A stretch of DNA of 32,368 nucleotides from Candidatus Omnitrophota bacterium (lineage in GTDB: Bacteria > Omnitrophota > Gorgyraeia > Gygaellales > Profunditerraquicolaceae), in the NCBI GenBank assembly GCA_016783715.1, contig JADHWA010000005.1:1-32368 (forward strand), in the 5' to 3' direction. The notes under the pieces were generated by a model, which saw only the letters and a program-made list of their open reading frames with translations, searched no databases and was not told the origin of the DNA. The position numbers and the translations under genes were made by a program. This document shows positions 1 through 8,569 of this stretch, one piece after another; positions within the stretch are counted from its first letter, which is position 1, and every line of letters starts with the position of its first letter.

Positions 1-155
1 CATTCGGTATAGACAGGTTCAACAAAAAATTCACGCGCTGTTAGAAGTAATTTCTCAAAAACGGTCTTACTTATACAAAGAATCTTCCTTAACTTCCCCT
101 CATAAAGGAGGGGGTAACGATCTATGGTATCATTTCCAGACTCAGATAAATTCAT
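1..155 (-). CDS. Partial hypothetical protein (N-terminus MNLSESGNDTIDRYPLLYEGKLRKILCISKTVFEKLLLTAREFFVEPVYTE), runs off the window edge
   Basis: Open minus-strand frame from ATG at 155 to the window edge, divergent from gspE; below the ORF-track length cutoff; family not recognised. Confidence 0.35.
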   Translation of the reverse strand, partial: MNLSESGNDTIDRYPLLYEGKLRKILCISKTVFEKLLLTAREFFVEPVYTE

Positions 156-157
156 AC

Positions 158-186
158 TTTACATTTCGGCTATAATCGGGTATACT
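158..186 (+). promoter_or_regulatory. Sigma70-type promoter candidate for the gsp operon
   Basis: TTTACA (158-163), 17-nt spacer, TATACT (181-186), upstream of gspE. Confidence 0.45.
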
Positions 187-275
187 AAAAGTAAGATTTA
201 TCCCCTTCATAACCCTTCGCGGTAATAGGATACCCCATCACCAGGCATTATATAATTTTAGAATAGAGGGGAAGA

Positions 276-1982
276 ATGAACAAGGAAAACAGCCAGCTAA
301 TCGGCCAATTACTGGTTAGCGCAGACTTAATCAACCAGGAACAGCTGGAGAGCGGATTACGCCATCAGAAGAAAAATGGTGGTTTTATCTGCACTGCACT
401 CGTCAAGCTGGGTTTTGCCCCAGAAATTGAGGTTTTTAATCTTCTTTCGCGGCAATTAAATATACCCTATATCCGGTTAAAAGAGAAAAGAATAGATCCA
501 GAGGTAGTTAAAAAAGTCCCTGCCAAATTTGCCATCCACTATAAGATCATCCCGCTGGAATTCAAAGATAAGACCCTGAAGATCGCAATCAGCGACCCTC
601 TAGATATCCATACCCTTGACGATATAAAACTCCTTCTAGGGGTTGAGATTGAAGCAGTTTTAGCCACCGAAACTGAGATTTTATCGCTAATCAGGAAATG
701 CTATGGCGTGGGCGCAGATACCTTAGAGAGTATTGTGGCCAAAGAAAGTTCAACAAAGAAGCTGGAGGTCTCGGGCAGCAAGGTCGAGAAGATCGAGGAG
801 ATGGCAGAGGATGCCTCGATAATCAAGTTCGTCAACCAGATAATACGAGAAGCGATTAAAGACCGCGCCACCGACATACACCTTGAACCATTTCAGAAGG
901 AACTGCGTACCCGCTACAGAATCGACGGAGTCCTCTATGATATCAACATCCCTGAGACGATCCGCTACTTTCACTCCGCTATTGTCTCGCGTGTAAAGAT
1001 AATGGCTAACCTCGATATTGCCGAGCACCGCCTGCCACAGGACGGAAGAATCAAGATAAATGTCAATTCTAATGAGTTGGACCTGAGGGTCTCAGTCCTT
1101 CCTACGGCCTTCGGAGAAGCGGTACATATCAGAATCTTAAGCCCGCAATTCTTCCTGGAACTTAGGAAGTTGGGGCTATTACCCGAAGACCTTGAGATCA
1201 TCGCGGAGGTTATCAAGAAACCCCATGGAATAATTTTTGTCAGCGGACCGACCGGCAGCGGAAAATCCACCACCCTCTATGCCTGCTTAGAAAAGATTAA
1301 CTCCAGCGGTATAAAGATTATCACCATCGAAGACCCTATAGAATATCAGCTAAGGGGAATAAATCAAGTGCAGGTCATCCCTGCGATAGGGTTCAGCTTT
1401 GCCGGTGCCCTCAGGCACATGCTAAGGCATGACCCTGATGTGATGATGGTCGGAGAGGTCAGGGATTTCGAGACCGCGGAGATTGCGATCAGATCGGCCC
1501 TAACCGGGCATTTAGTTTTTTCGACGCTCCATACCAATGACGCTGCGGGTTCGGTCACCAGGCTCCTGGAGATGGGAATCGAGCCGTTCTTAGTATCCTC
1601 TTCCTTAGTATGCCTGGTTGCACAACGCCTGGTAAGGCTAATCTGCCCGAAATGCAAGAAGCCTGATAAATCAAGGAAAGATATTATAAGCCAGATTCGG
1701 GGTAGCTTAGATTTCGACACAAAACAGGCGCAAATTAGCGAAGGAGAGGGATGCCAGGAGTGTAGATTTACAGGATTCAAAGGACGTACCGGAATCTACG
1801 AGATCCTGCGTATCAGCCAGCCGATACGAGAACTGGTCTTAAAGGGAACTTCCAGCCAGCAGATTAAGCAGCAGGCGGTCTCCGAAGGCATGCGCACACT
1901 CAGGCATGACGGACTCCGAAAGGTGATCTCGGGACTTACCACCTATACCGAAGTAATGCGCGTAACTCAAGAAGACGAATAA
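276..1982 (+). CDS. gspE: Type II secretion / type IV pilus assembly ATPase GspE (PilB family)
   Basis: Walker A GPTGSGKSTT, EDPIEYQLRGINQVQV, HDPDVMMVGEVRD, CPKC...CQEC zinc motif; SD-like GAGGGGAAG upstream. Confidence 0.95.
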   Translation: MNKENSQLIGQLLVSADLINQEQLESGLRHQKKNGGFICTALVKLGFAPEIEVFNLLSRQLNIPYIRLKEKRIDPEVVKKVPAKFAIHYKIIPLEFKDKTLKIAISDPLDIHTLDDIKLLLGVEIEAVLATETEILSLIRKCYGVGADTLESIVAKESSTKKLEVSGSKVEKIEEMAEDASIIKFVNQIIREAIKDRATDIHLEPFQKELRTRYRIDGVLYDINIPETIRYFHSAIVSRVKIMANLDIAEHRLPQDGRIKINVNSNELDLRVSVLPTAFGEAVHIRILSPQFFLELRKLGLLPEDLEIIAEVIKKPHGIIFVSGPTGSGKSTTLYACLEKINSSGIKIITIEDPIEYQLRGINQVQVIPAIGFSFAGALRHMLRHDPDVMMVGEVRDFETAEIAIRSALTGHLVFSTLHTNDAAGSVTRLLEMGIEPFLVSSSLVCLVAQRLVRLICPKCKKPDKSRKDIISQIRGSLDFDTKQAQISEGEGCQECRFTGFKGRTGIYEILRISQPIRELVLKGTSSQQIKQQAVSEGMRTLRHDGLRKVISGLTTYTEVMRVTQEDE

Positions 1983-1996
1983 ATATAAATCCGACA

Positions 1997-3193
1997 ATGC
2001 CAAAATATAGCTATACAGCAAAGGCTGCTCCGCAGAGAGTATTAAAAGGCATCATTGAAACCGAGTCTGCCCAGGAAGCGATTAACAGGCTTAGTAAGAA
2101 AGGATACTATATCCTGTCACTTAATAGCCAGGAGGTTGCAGCTGAGCGCTCAAAATTATTCTTTCGCACGGCATCCCCCAGAGAAATTACCACCTTTACC
2201 CGCCAGATTGCCACATTGATTGAGTCAGGCCTGAACATTATCAACGCCCTGACGATTGTCTCAAATCAGGCGCACAATAAGCATCTAAAATCTGTCCTGC
2301 TTGATCTAATCGCCAGGATAAAAGACGGCTCTGCCTTCTCAGAGAGCCTGGCCGCACACAGGGATATCTTCAGTGCGCTTTACATAGCCCTTATTCGCAC
2401 CGGAGAGGCCAGCGGGAACCTGAGTATCTCGCTGCAAAGGATTGCTCAATTCCTGGAAGATGAGGAAGAGTTCAAAAATTCACTGCGCGCAAGCCTGATA
2501 TACCCGGGTTTTGTCATGTCAGTCGGGACACTTACCGTAATCGTCTTGCTGGCTTTCGTAATCCCGCGGCTTGTCTCTATGTTTGAAACTATGGGACAGA
2601 CTCTTCCGCTACCTACCCTGATGCTAATTAACTTTTCAGCACTATTACGCAAATATTGGTGGTTTATTCTATCATCAGCCGCAGTGCTCTTCTTTTTCTT
2701 GCGCAGGTTTTCCAAGGCTCCGCAGGGGAAGGCATATTTTGATTTGCTAAAACTAAAAATGCCGGTCGCCGGAAGAATTTTTCTAAAGGCTGAAGTCGGC
2801 CGCCTGATGCGGGCGCTATCTCTTTTGTCCTCCAGCGGAATCCCGATCATCACTGCCTTAGAGACTGCCACTAGCGTAGTGGGGAATCAGGTACTTTGCA
2901 GGGAGCTGGCGATATTCAAAGAGGAGATCACAAGGGGGGGCAGCCTTTCAGAGTGCTTCAGGGGTTCGAAGTTTTTCCCGGAATTTACCAGCAGCATCAT
3001 CGCAATCGGCGAAGAAACAGGAAGGCTTGAGAAATCTTTCCTGCGTATCGCCGATGACTACGAAACCGAGACCCAGCGTCTCCTAAAGTCGCTGGTCCGC
3101 CTGGTTGAGCCGGTTATAATCCTGATACTCGGGTTGATCGTAGGTTTTATCGTATTATCCATGCTTCTGCCGATATTCCAGATAACAGTTTAA
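1997..3193 (+). CDS. gspF: Type II secretion inner-membrane protein GspF
   Basis: FTRQIATLIESGLNIINAL and duplicated T2SSF-like domains with TM segments; follows gspE. Confidence 0.93.
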   Translation: MPKYSYTAKAAPQRVLKGIIETESAQEAINRLSKKGYYILSLNSQEVAAERSKLFFRTASPREITTFTRQIATLIESGLNIINALTIVSNQAHNKHLKSVLLDLIARIKDGSAFSESLAAHRDIFSALYIALIRTGEASGNLSISLQRIAQFLEDEEEFKNSLRASLIYPGFVMSVGTLTVIVLLAFVIPRLVSMFETMGQTLPLPTLMLINFSALLRKYWWFILSSAAVLFFFLRRFSKAPQGKAYFDLLKLKMPVAGRIFLKAEVGRLMRALSLLSSSGIPIITALETATSVVGNQVLCRELAIFKEEITRGGSLSECFRGSKFFPEFTSSIIAIGEETGRLEKSFLRIADDYETETQRLLKSLVRLVEPVIILILGLIVGFIVLSMLLPIFQITV

Positions 3194-3212
3194 ATTAGGG
3201 AGGAAAAGATCT

Positions 3213-3608
3213 ATGGATAGCTCGTGGCCAAAAAGATATGGTTTTACACTAATAGAACTAATGCTGGTTGTAATTATTATCGGTGTCTTAGCGGCAATTG
3301 TAACGCCTCGTTTCATCGGCCGTGACCAAGAAGCAAAGATCGCCGCCGCCAAAGCTAATATCACCAATATTTCGATTGGTTTAGATATGTTTGGGATGGA
3401 TATGGGCAGTTATCCTGATAGTCTTAGTGAACTGATGGTAGATCCCGGCTCCGATGATAAATGGAGAGGCCGATATCTGAATAAAGCCCCTGATAAGGAC
3501 CCCTGGGGTAACCCCTATATCTATGAACCGGAAACCGCCGAGGGCGGCTACAGACTTTGTTCGGAAGGTCCCGATAAGGAAGGCAGCTTAGATGATATCT
3601 GCAACTAA
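3213..3608 (+). CDS. gspG: Type II secretion major pseudopilin GspG
   Basis: Prepilin signal YGFTLIELMLVVIIIGVLAAIV; DPWGNPYIYE; GPDKEGSLDDI ending typical of GspG. Confidence 0.95.
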   Translation: MDSSWPKRYGFTLIELMLVVIIIGVLAAIVTPRFIGRDQEAKIAAAKANITNISIGLDMFGMDMGSYPDSLSELMVDPGSDDKWRGRYLNKAPDKDPWGNPYIYEPETAEGGYRLCSEGPDKEGSLDDICN

Positions 3609-4062
3609 AAGGCTCTCTCGCCGGCGGGGATTTACATTCATAGAGCTGATGGTGGTAATCATAATCATCACGGTATTAACCAGTATATCCGCCCCGCTTT
3701 TTAAGAAGACCTTCGCTAAGATCCAACTGGACCAGACACTCAGACAACTGCAGACATTTATCGGTTTCCTGCATCAGCGCTCGGTGATCGAAAGAAAGAT
3801 TATCTATCTTAAGGTGGATAACCAACAAAAGCAATACTGGGGCCAGATACACGATAGCCCGGCGCGCCTCCGGAGTTACTCCTTTCCTGAAAAATTTATC
3901 CTGGATGTAAAAAAAATTACAAACCCGCAGGATGAATCTATTCTATTCTACCCTGACGGGGCAATTGATGCGGTTACTATTGAGATATCGACACCTGAAG
4001 AGAAAAGCTTATCTATAACCACCGAAGGGGTCTATGGGGGTGCAAAGATTAAGGATGAGTAA
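3592..4062 (+). CDS. gspH: Type II secretion pseudopilin GspH-like
   Basis: Prepilin signal RRGFTFIELMVVIIIITVL; position in operon; overlaps gspG. Confidence 0.8.
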   Translation: MISATKRLSRRRGFTFIELMVVIIIITVLTSISAPLFKKTFAKIQLDQTLRQLQTFIGFLHQRSVIERKIIYLKVDNQQKQYWGQIHDSPARLRSYSFPEKFILDVKKITNPQDESILFYPDGAIDAVTIEISTPEEKSLSITTEGVYGGAKIKDE

Positions 4063-4411
4063 TAGAGGATTTTCATTATTAGAGCTAATCATAACCATCG
4101 CGATATTATCTATCGGGATCGTCTCTATCCTACAGACAATCTCCTTCTCGGGACAGGTGTGGCATAAAGCACAGGACTCAACCAGGGCAGTCTTTCTTGC
4201 ACAAGATATAATGCAGAAGGCTGATTTTGATGAATTAAGGGGAATGATCATCGAGGGGGTCCAAGAGGGTAAGACCAAGGGGCTTAACTGGAAATCTTAT
4301 ATAAGGCCCCTGGCTGAATCCGAACTATACCAGATGGATCTTGAAGTCGCCTGGGGCCAGCCGCCGATAGAAGATCAAATCAACATCACCACTTACCTGA
4401 GAGCAAGATGA
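4055..4411 (+). CDS. gspI: Type II secretion pseudopilin GspI-like (ORF track start 4034; ATG 4055 gives a conventional short leader)
   Basis: MSNRGFSLLELIITIAILSIG prepilin signal; operon position. Confidence 0.8.
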   Translation: MSNRGFSLLELIITIAILSIGIVSILQTISFSGQVWHKAQDSTRAVFLAQDIMQKADFDELRGMIIEGVQEGKTKGLNWKSYIRPLAESELYQMDLEVAWGQPPIEDQINITTYLRAR

Positions 4412-5025
4412 ACAAAACAAAGGGACTGACTCTACTTGAGCTGATTATCGCATCGGCAATATTCACTGTAGTTATGGCAGCTCTCTATACCAGCTTCTCA
4501 TCAGGGACATTTGGCACAAAGTCTATTGATGATTCAATAAAACTGACCGGCCGGGCACGATTAATTCTAGGGAAATTAAATTCTGACCTTATAAATTCTT
4601 TCGTCTTTAGCGAAGAGGAGGCGCGTTTTTCAGGCAGAGAGGATCAACTAACCTTTATGGCGCTTACAGATTCATTTATCGAAGACGCCTTTATCCGGGA
4701 ATACTCCTTAGTCTCTTACACCCAGGACCAGGAGCGCCTGCTTCGAGTCTGCCGGAAGAATAAGCAGGCCCTCAACCCGAACTCAGAGGTTACCCCTCAG
4801 GAATTATCCGCTGGCGCCCAGATTAAATTTGAATACGGATACTACTCCATAGCGGATGACCGAATTATCTTTAAAGACAGCTGGGCTACCGAAGGAACGG
4901 ATCCGCTACTCGAAGAAGAGAAGAATCCCCCATTAGCCGTTAAGGTAAACTTAACCCTGGGCAGGCAGAAGGCTCAGAGCTTCGAGAGAACCATATATAT
5001 TCCCTACACTCAATTAGTAAGATGA
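4408..5025 (+). CDS. gspJ: Type II secretion pseudopilin GspJ-like
   Basis: KGLTLLELIIASAIFTVVMAALY prepilin signal; ATGA-type overlap; operon position. Confidence 0.8.
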   Translation: MNKTKGLTLLELIIASAIFTVVMAALYTSFSSGTFGTKSIDDSIKLTGRARLILGKLNSDLINSFVFSEEEARFSGREDQLTFMALTDSFIEDAFIREYSLVSYTQDQERLLRVCRKNKQALNPNSEVTPQELSAGAQIKFEYGYYSIADDRIIFKDSWATEGTDPLLEEEKNPPLAVKVNLTLGRQKAQSFERTIYIPYTQLVR

Positions 5026-5999
5026 AGAAGAAAGCGCAGATATTAATTATCGCCCTCTGGATAATGGTCATATTAGCGGTTCTGGCGGTAAGTATCGGAT
5101 ATAGGGTCTCCCTTGCGCTACGCCTGGGTTCTTATCAAAGGGAAGACCTAAAATCCCTCTATCTGGCTAAATCAGGGGTAAATCAGGCTATAGTCGAGAT
5201 CAACCGGGACCTAACGCAGACTGACAGTTTCTCCGACAGTTGGGCAGAGAATGAGGAGGCTTTTAAAAGGATCGCCTTTAGCCAGGATTCCTCTGAATTT
5301 GCCTCTGTTTCTTATACAGATTCAAACGGAGAGGAGATATTCGGCGTGCTGGATGAAGAAAGGAAGATCAATATCAACACCGCCGCAGAAGAGTTGCTGG
5401 CAGTATTATTGGAAAAAGGCGGGATAACTGCGCAAGAAAGCAGGGATATCGCTTCAAATATACGTGCCTGGCGCAGTAACCTGGAGATTACTCCGGCAGA
5501 ATCACGAGATTACACTGCTCTGGGTTATGAGTGTAAGGGGGAGCCATTTACCAACTGCGCAGAGCTTACCATGGTAAAAGGAATCAACCAACAGCTATAT
5601 CGGGCAATAGAGGGAATCTTTACCGTTTTTGGAAACGGGGGCGTAAATATCAATACCGCAGAACCTGCAGCTTTAGAAGTGATTATTGCCAGCGCAATGA
5701 ATCAGGCCGGGATTAGCGATCAGGCGAAGCTTGAGGGCCTGCTAAGCGCGATACTCAGATATCGCCAGGATTACGGTCAATTTAACGAAGGAGACCTGGA
5801 TAGCCTGCTAAGAGTGCTGGATCTTGACCCGGCTGACTATGAACTGATCACTGTTGAACTCAGGAAGAATCTGGTTGTTGAATCGGATTTTTTCCGTATA
5901 ATATCTAAAGGAAGACTCGGCGTAGGCAAACCAACAAGACAAATTGACTGCGTATACGACCGCGAAATCAAAGAGTTGATATTCTGGCATGAAAGCTGA
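5022..5999 (+). CDS. gspK: Type II secretion minor pseudopilin GspK
   Basis: Hydrophobic N-terminus ILIIALWIMVILAVLAVSIGYR; INTAAEELL and ININTAEPAALEVI helix-hairpin-like repeats typical of GspK. Confidence 0.85.
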   Translation: MKKKAQILIIALWIMVILAVLAVSIGYRVSLALRLGSYQREDLKSLYLAKSGVNQAIVEINRDLTQTDSFSDSWAENEEAFKRIAFSQDSSEFASVSYTDSNGEEIFGVLDEERKININTAAEELLAVLLEKGGITAQESRDIASNIRAWRSNLEITPAESRDYTALGYECKGEPFTNCAELTMVKGINQQLYRAIEGIFTVFGNGGVNINTAEPAALEVIIASAMNQAGISDQAKLEGLLSAILRYRQDYGQFNEGDLDSLLRVLDLDPADYELITVELRKNLVVESDFFRIISKGRLGVGKPTRQIDCVYDREIKELIFWHES

Positions 6000-7426
6000 T
6001 GAAAAGGATAGCCGCTAATATAAAGAAGAACGGAATTTTTGTCCTGCAAGTTGAGGACCAGACTCTAAAGATCCTCAAGGCAGGCCCTAAGGGTGCATCG
6101 GTAACAGTCTCGGTACAAGAGGCGATCAAAATCTCAGGCGGCCTAGAAAATCCGGATATGGCTATTCAGGCAAAGATACTATTAAGTAATCTCGGCTACC
6201 GCAATCAGCCCCTAATCTTTTGCCTACCGCGAAAAAGTGCAACCTGCCACTACCTCAAGATCCCAAGCAAAAAGACCGAAGAAATAGAGAGCATGATTGC
6301 CTATCGGGCACCCAGACTTCTGCCGTATGAGATCAGCGAACTAGTCACCGGCTATGAGCTTATCCGTTCTGATAATCAGGGTTACTCTCACATAAACTTA
6401 AGCATTATCCACAGAAAGATCGTCGACAAATTAACAGAGCTTTTTAGCCAGCTTGGGGGAAAGAATATATTCTTCGCATTAAGCCCCTACGGGGTATCCA
6501 ACCTTTTCTTTTACGACAACCCCAAGAGTAAAGAATTAGCCATGCTTATCGATGCCGACCTAAACCGAATAGAGGTGTCAATTGTCCGGCAGGAGAAGCT
6601 GGTATTTAGCCGCTCCTTCATGACCCCTGATCTCTCAGGCCAGTCAGATAATTTATTTTTAGATGAAATCAAGAAAACCTGCGACTCATATAAAAAAGAG
6701 ACTGCAATAGAGTTGCCACAAAATTGCTATCTCTTCGCAGAGCAGGCGCTGGCGGCCAGGCTTACCGGGATACTGACTAAGGCTGGCATGAAAACAACAG
6801 GAGGCCAGCAGAGTAAGAGGATTATCTCTCAAACAGGAGAACTCGACAGCTTGCTAAATTCAAAAAACTCCTATTTCAACCTGCTGGGGCTGCCTCTTAT
6901 TCGCCTGCCGCAGTCGCTGAACTTACTCCCGCTTAATCTAAAGAATCAGATGCAAAAAGCCGATCGCCTCAAAGAAGTCTTAACTACGGGGCTTCTGGTA
7001 GTCCTGATCCTGGGGGTCTGGTTCTTGGCCGGCTTTAAAAACTATAAAAACAAACTACAGCATCTCTCAAGCATTGAGAGCCAACTTCAGGAGATCAGCA
7101 AAGAAGCCGCGCCATTAGAACGGATGGAGAGAAGGTTACGCATACTAAAAAAACAGGCCCAGGATACGACCCCGGTGATTGATTTTCTGTACGCAAGCTA
7201 CAAAAACATCCCTGAGGGGGTCTATCTGCGCAACCTCTCCTATGAAAACCAAGAGGTCCTGATCCTAAAAGGAGAAGCCCCGGAATTAAATAAAGTCTTC
7301 GAATACGTAAACCGGCTTGAGAAGTCTGAGGCTCTAAAGGGTTACGAGGCAGAGGTTAAACAGGCGACTAAAAAGCGAAGCGAGTCTTCTTTGGTCAGCT
7401 TCGAGATCGTCTGTCAGAAGAGATGA
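5999..7426 (+). CDS. gspL: GspL-like protein (PilM-like actin fold plus PilN-like TM/periplasmic part)
   Basis: N-terminal PilM-like region, single TM TTGLLVVLILGVWFLAGF, coiled coil; operon position. Confidence 0.75.
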   Translation: MKRIAANIKKNGIFVLQVEDQTLKILKAGPKGASVTVSVQEAIKISGGLENPDMAIQAKILLSNLGYRNQPLIFCLPRKSATCHYLKIPSKKTEEIESMIAYRAPRLLPYEISELVTGYELIRSDNQGYSHINLSIIHRKIVDKLTELFSQLGGKNIFFALSPYGVSNLFFYDNPKSKELAMLIDADLNRIEVSIVRQEKLVFSRSFMTPDLSGQSDNLFLDEIKKTCDSYKKETAIELPQNCYLFAEQALAARLTGILTKAGMKTTGGQQSKRIISQTGELDSLLNSKNSYFNLLGLPLIRLPQSLNLLPLNLKNQMQKADRLKEVLTTGLLVVLILGVWFLAGFKNYKNKLQHLSSIESQLQEISKEAAPLERMERRLRILKKQAQDTTPVIDFLYASYKNIPEGVYLRNLSYENQEVLILKGEAPELNKVFEYVNRLEKSEALKGYEAEVKQATKKRSESSLVSFEIVCQKR

Positions 7427-7956
7427 AAAAACTACTTACAAAAAGAGAAAGATTTTTTGTCTACATCACCGCCTCGGCGGTAATCTTTACTATCTCCTAT
7501 AATACGGTTATTGAGCCGCTCGTGGATAAAGACAGGGACCTCAACATAGAGATCAGCAGCAAGGAGATCAAATTAAAGAAATACAAGGAGCTTCTCGGGC
7601 AAGGCGATCAACTGCAGAAGATCTACAAAAAATACCTCTTCTCTGAGGGTAATCCCGCGGATATCCAGGATACTTTTTTGGGGGCTCTCAGAGAGCTTGA
7701 GAAACTGGCAGGAGCCTCTGGCGTTGTGATTCTGGATATCAGACCGGATCAAAGAAGAAAAGGCAAAGGTGAGTTAAGCGAGTCCACAATCGAGCTGAAA
7801 TCTGAGGGTACCCTGAAGAACTATCTAACCTTCATCTACAAGATAGAGAACACCCCGTCGCTTTTAAAGATTAATAAGTTGCAACTGGGCAGCAAGACAA
7901 ATTCAGAGCTTTTAGAAGGCCGCTTTACTATCGGCCAGATACTAATTTCTGACTAA
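7423..7956 (+). CDS. gspM: GspM/PilO-like protein
   Basis: N-terminal TM and periplasmic region; last gene of the gsp operon, overlaps gspL. Confidence 0.65.
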   Translation: MKKLLTKRERFFVYITASAVIFTISYNTVIEPLVDKDRDLNIEISSKEIKLKKYKELLGQGDQLQKIYKKYLFSEGNPADIQDTFLGALRELEKLAGASGVVILDIRPDQRRKGKGELSESTIELKSEGTLKNYLTFIYKIENTPSLLKINKLQLGSKTNSELLEGRFTIGQILISD

Positions 7957-7981
7957 ACAATTTTGCTGTTGATATAATATT

Positions 7982-8119
7982 ATGCCTGAATGGTTCCCTC
8001 CAGTTGAATGTCCGAAGTGCCACAGCAAGGATACCCGTTTTGTCGAGCCGCGTTATGAGGCTTCAATATACGAGTGTAACCTCTGCGGATGCCGTTTTGA
8101 AATTATTGAAGAGGGGTGA
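7982..8119 (+). CDS. 45-aa zinc-ribbon protein (MPEWFPPVECPKCHSKDTRFVEPRYEASIYECNLCGCRFEIIEEG)
   Basis: Two CxxC knuckles CPKC...CNLC; complete ORF missing from track; the listed ORF 8004-8201 is in a different frame. Confidence 0.7.
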   Translation: MPEWFPPVECPKCHSKDTRFVEPRYEASIYECNLCGCRFEIIEEG

Positions 8120-8287
8120 AGCTCTATTGGCCTTATCGGCCAAAAGCATCTTCACTTGCTTCGGCGGGTTTCGCCGAAGCAGGATCCGCCTTCGCTCATG
8201 AGAACTTTCGTCTTTGGCTTCGGTGGATTACCCTCTACGAAATCATCTGCGGCCTTACGGCCGCCTCTTACTGGGAAGGTGGGTAAG
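8116..8287 (+). repeat. Structured intergenic element A (multi-hairpin)
   Basis: GTGAAGCTC start; TTGGCC/GGCCAA hairpin; GCTTCGGCG(8158-8166)/CGCCGAAGC(8172-8180); GCGGCC-TTAC-GGCCGC; ends GGGTAAG; related to 8356-8479. Confidence 0.65.
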
Positions 8288-8293
8288 AATTTT

Positions 8294-8315
8294 GCCTAAA
8301 TAATAGGCTTTTTTT
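8294..8315 (+). terminator. Rho-independent terminator
   Basis: GCCTA-AATAA-TAGGC followed by T7. Confidence 0.8.
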
Positions 8316-8340
8316 GGTGGATCTTCAGCGGAATTTATTG

Positions 8341-8346
8341 TATAAT
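8341..8346 (+). promoter_or_regulatory. -10 box candidate upstream of element B/carB
   Basis: TATAAT, element B starts 10 nt downstream; no good -35 found. Confidence 0.35.
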
Positions 8347-8355
8347 TCTTCTCCA

Positions 8356-8479
8356 GTGAAGCTCAACGACCTAACGGTCGTAGCATATTTAAGTTGCTTC
8401 GGTGAATCCCGCCGAAGCAGTATCTGCCCGGCATTCATCTACGGCCTTACGGCCGTAGCTTTCTGTGTATGCGGGTAAG
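8356..8479 (+). repeat. Structured intergenic element B, in the carB leader
   Basis: GTGAAGCTC; ACGACC-TAAC-GGTCGT; GCTTCGG(8396-8402)/CCGAAGC(8412-8418); CTACGGCC-TTAC-GGCCGTAG (8439-8458); ends GGGTAAG as in element A. Confidence 0.65.
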
Positions 8480-8569
8480 CAAATCAAACCCAATTAAGAC
8501 GCATACCAAAGAAACATTTATGGACTACGGTATTACTAATCTTAAATCCATCAAAATAAGAGGAGCACT

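Noticed and set aside
85-120. CCCCTC/GAGGGG hairpin considered as a terminator or repeat
   Set aside because: Lies within the open minus-strand partial frame and lacks a T-tract; insufficient support
251-256. TATAAT just upstream of gspE considered as the operon -10
   Set aside because: No -35 match at proper spacing; the TTTACA-17-TATACT pair at 158-186 is better
8004-8201. 65-aa plus-strand ORF in the track
   Set aside because: Out of frame with the zinc-ribbon ORF 7982-8119 and runs into hairpin element A; no recognisable domain
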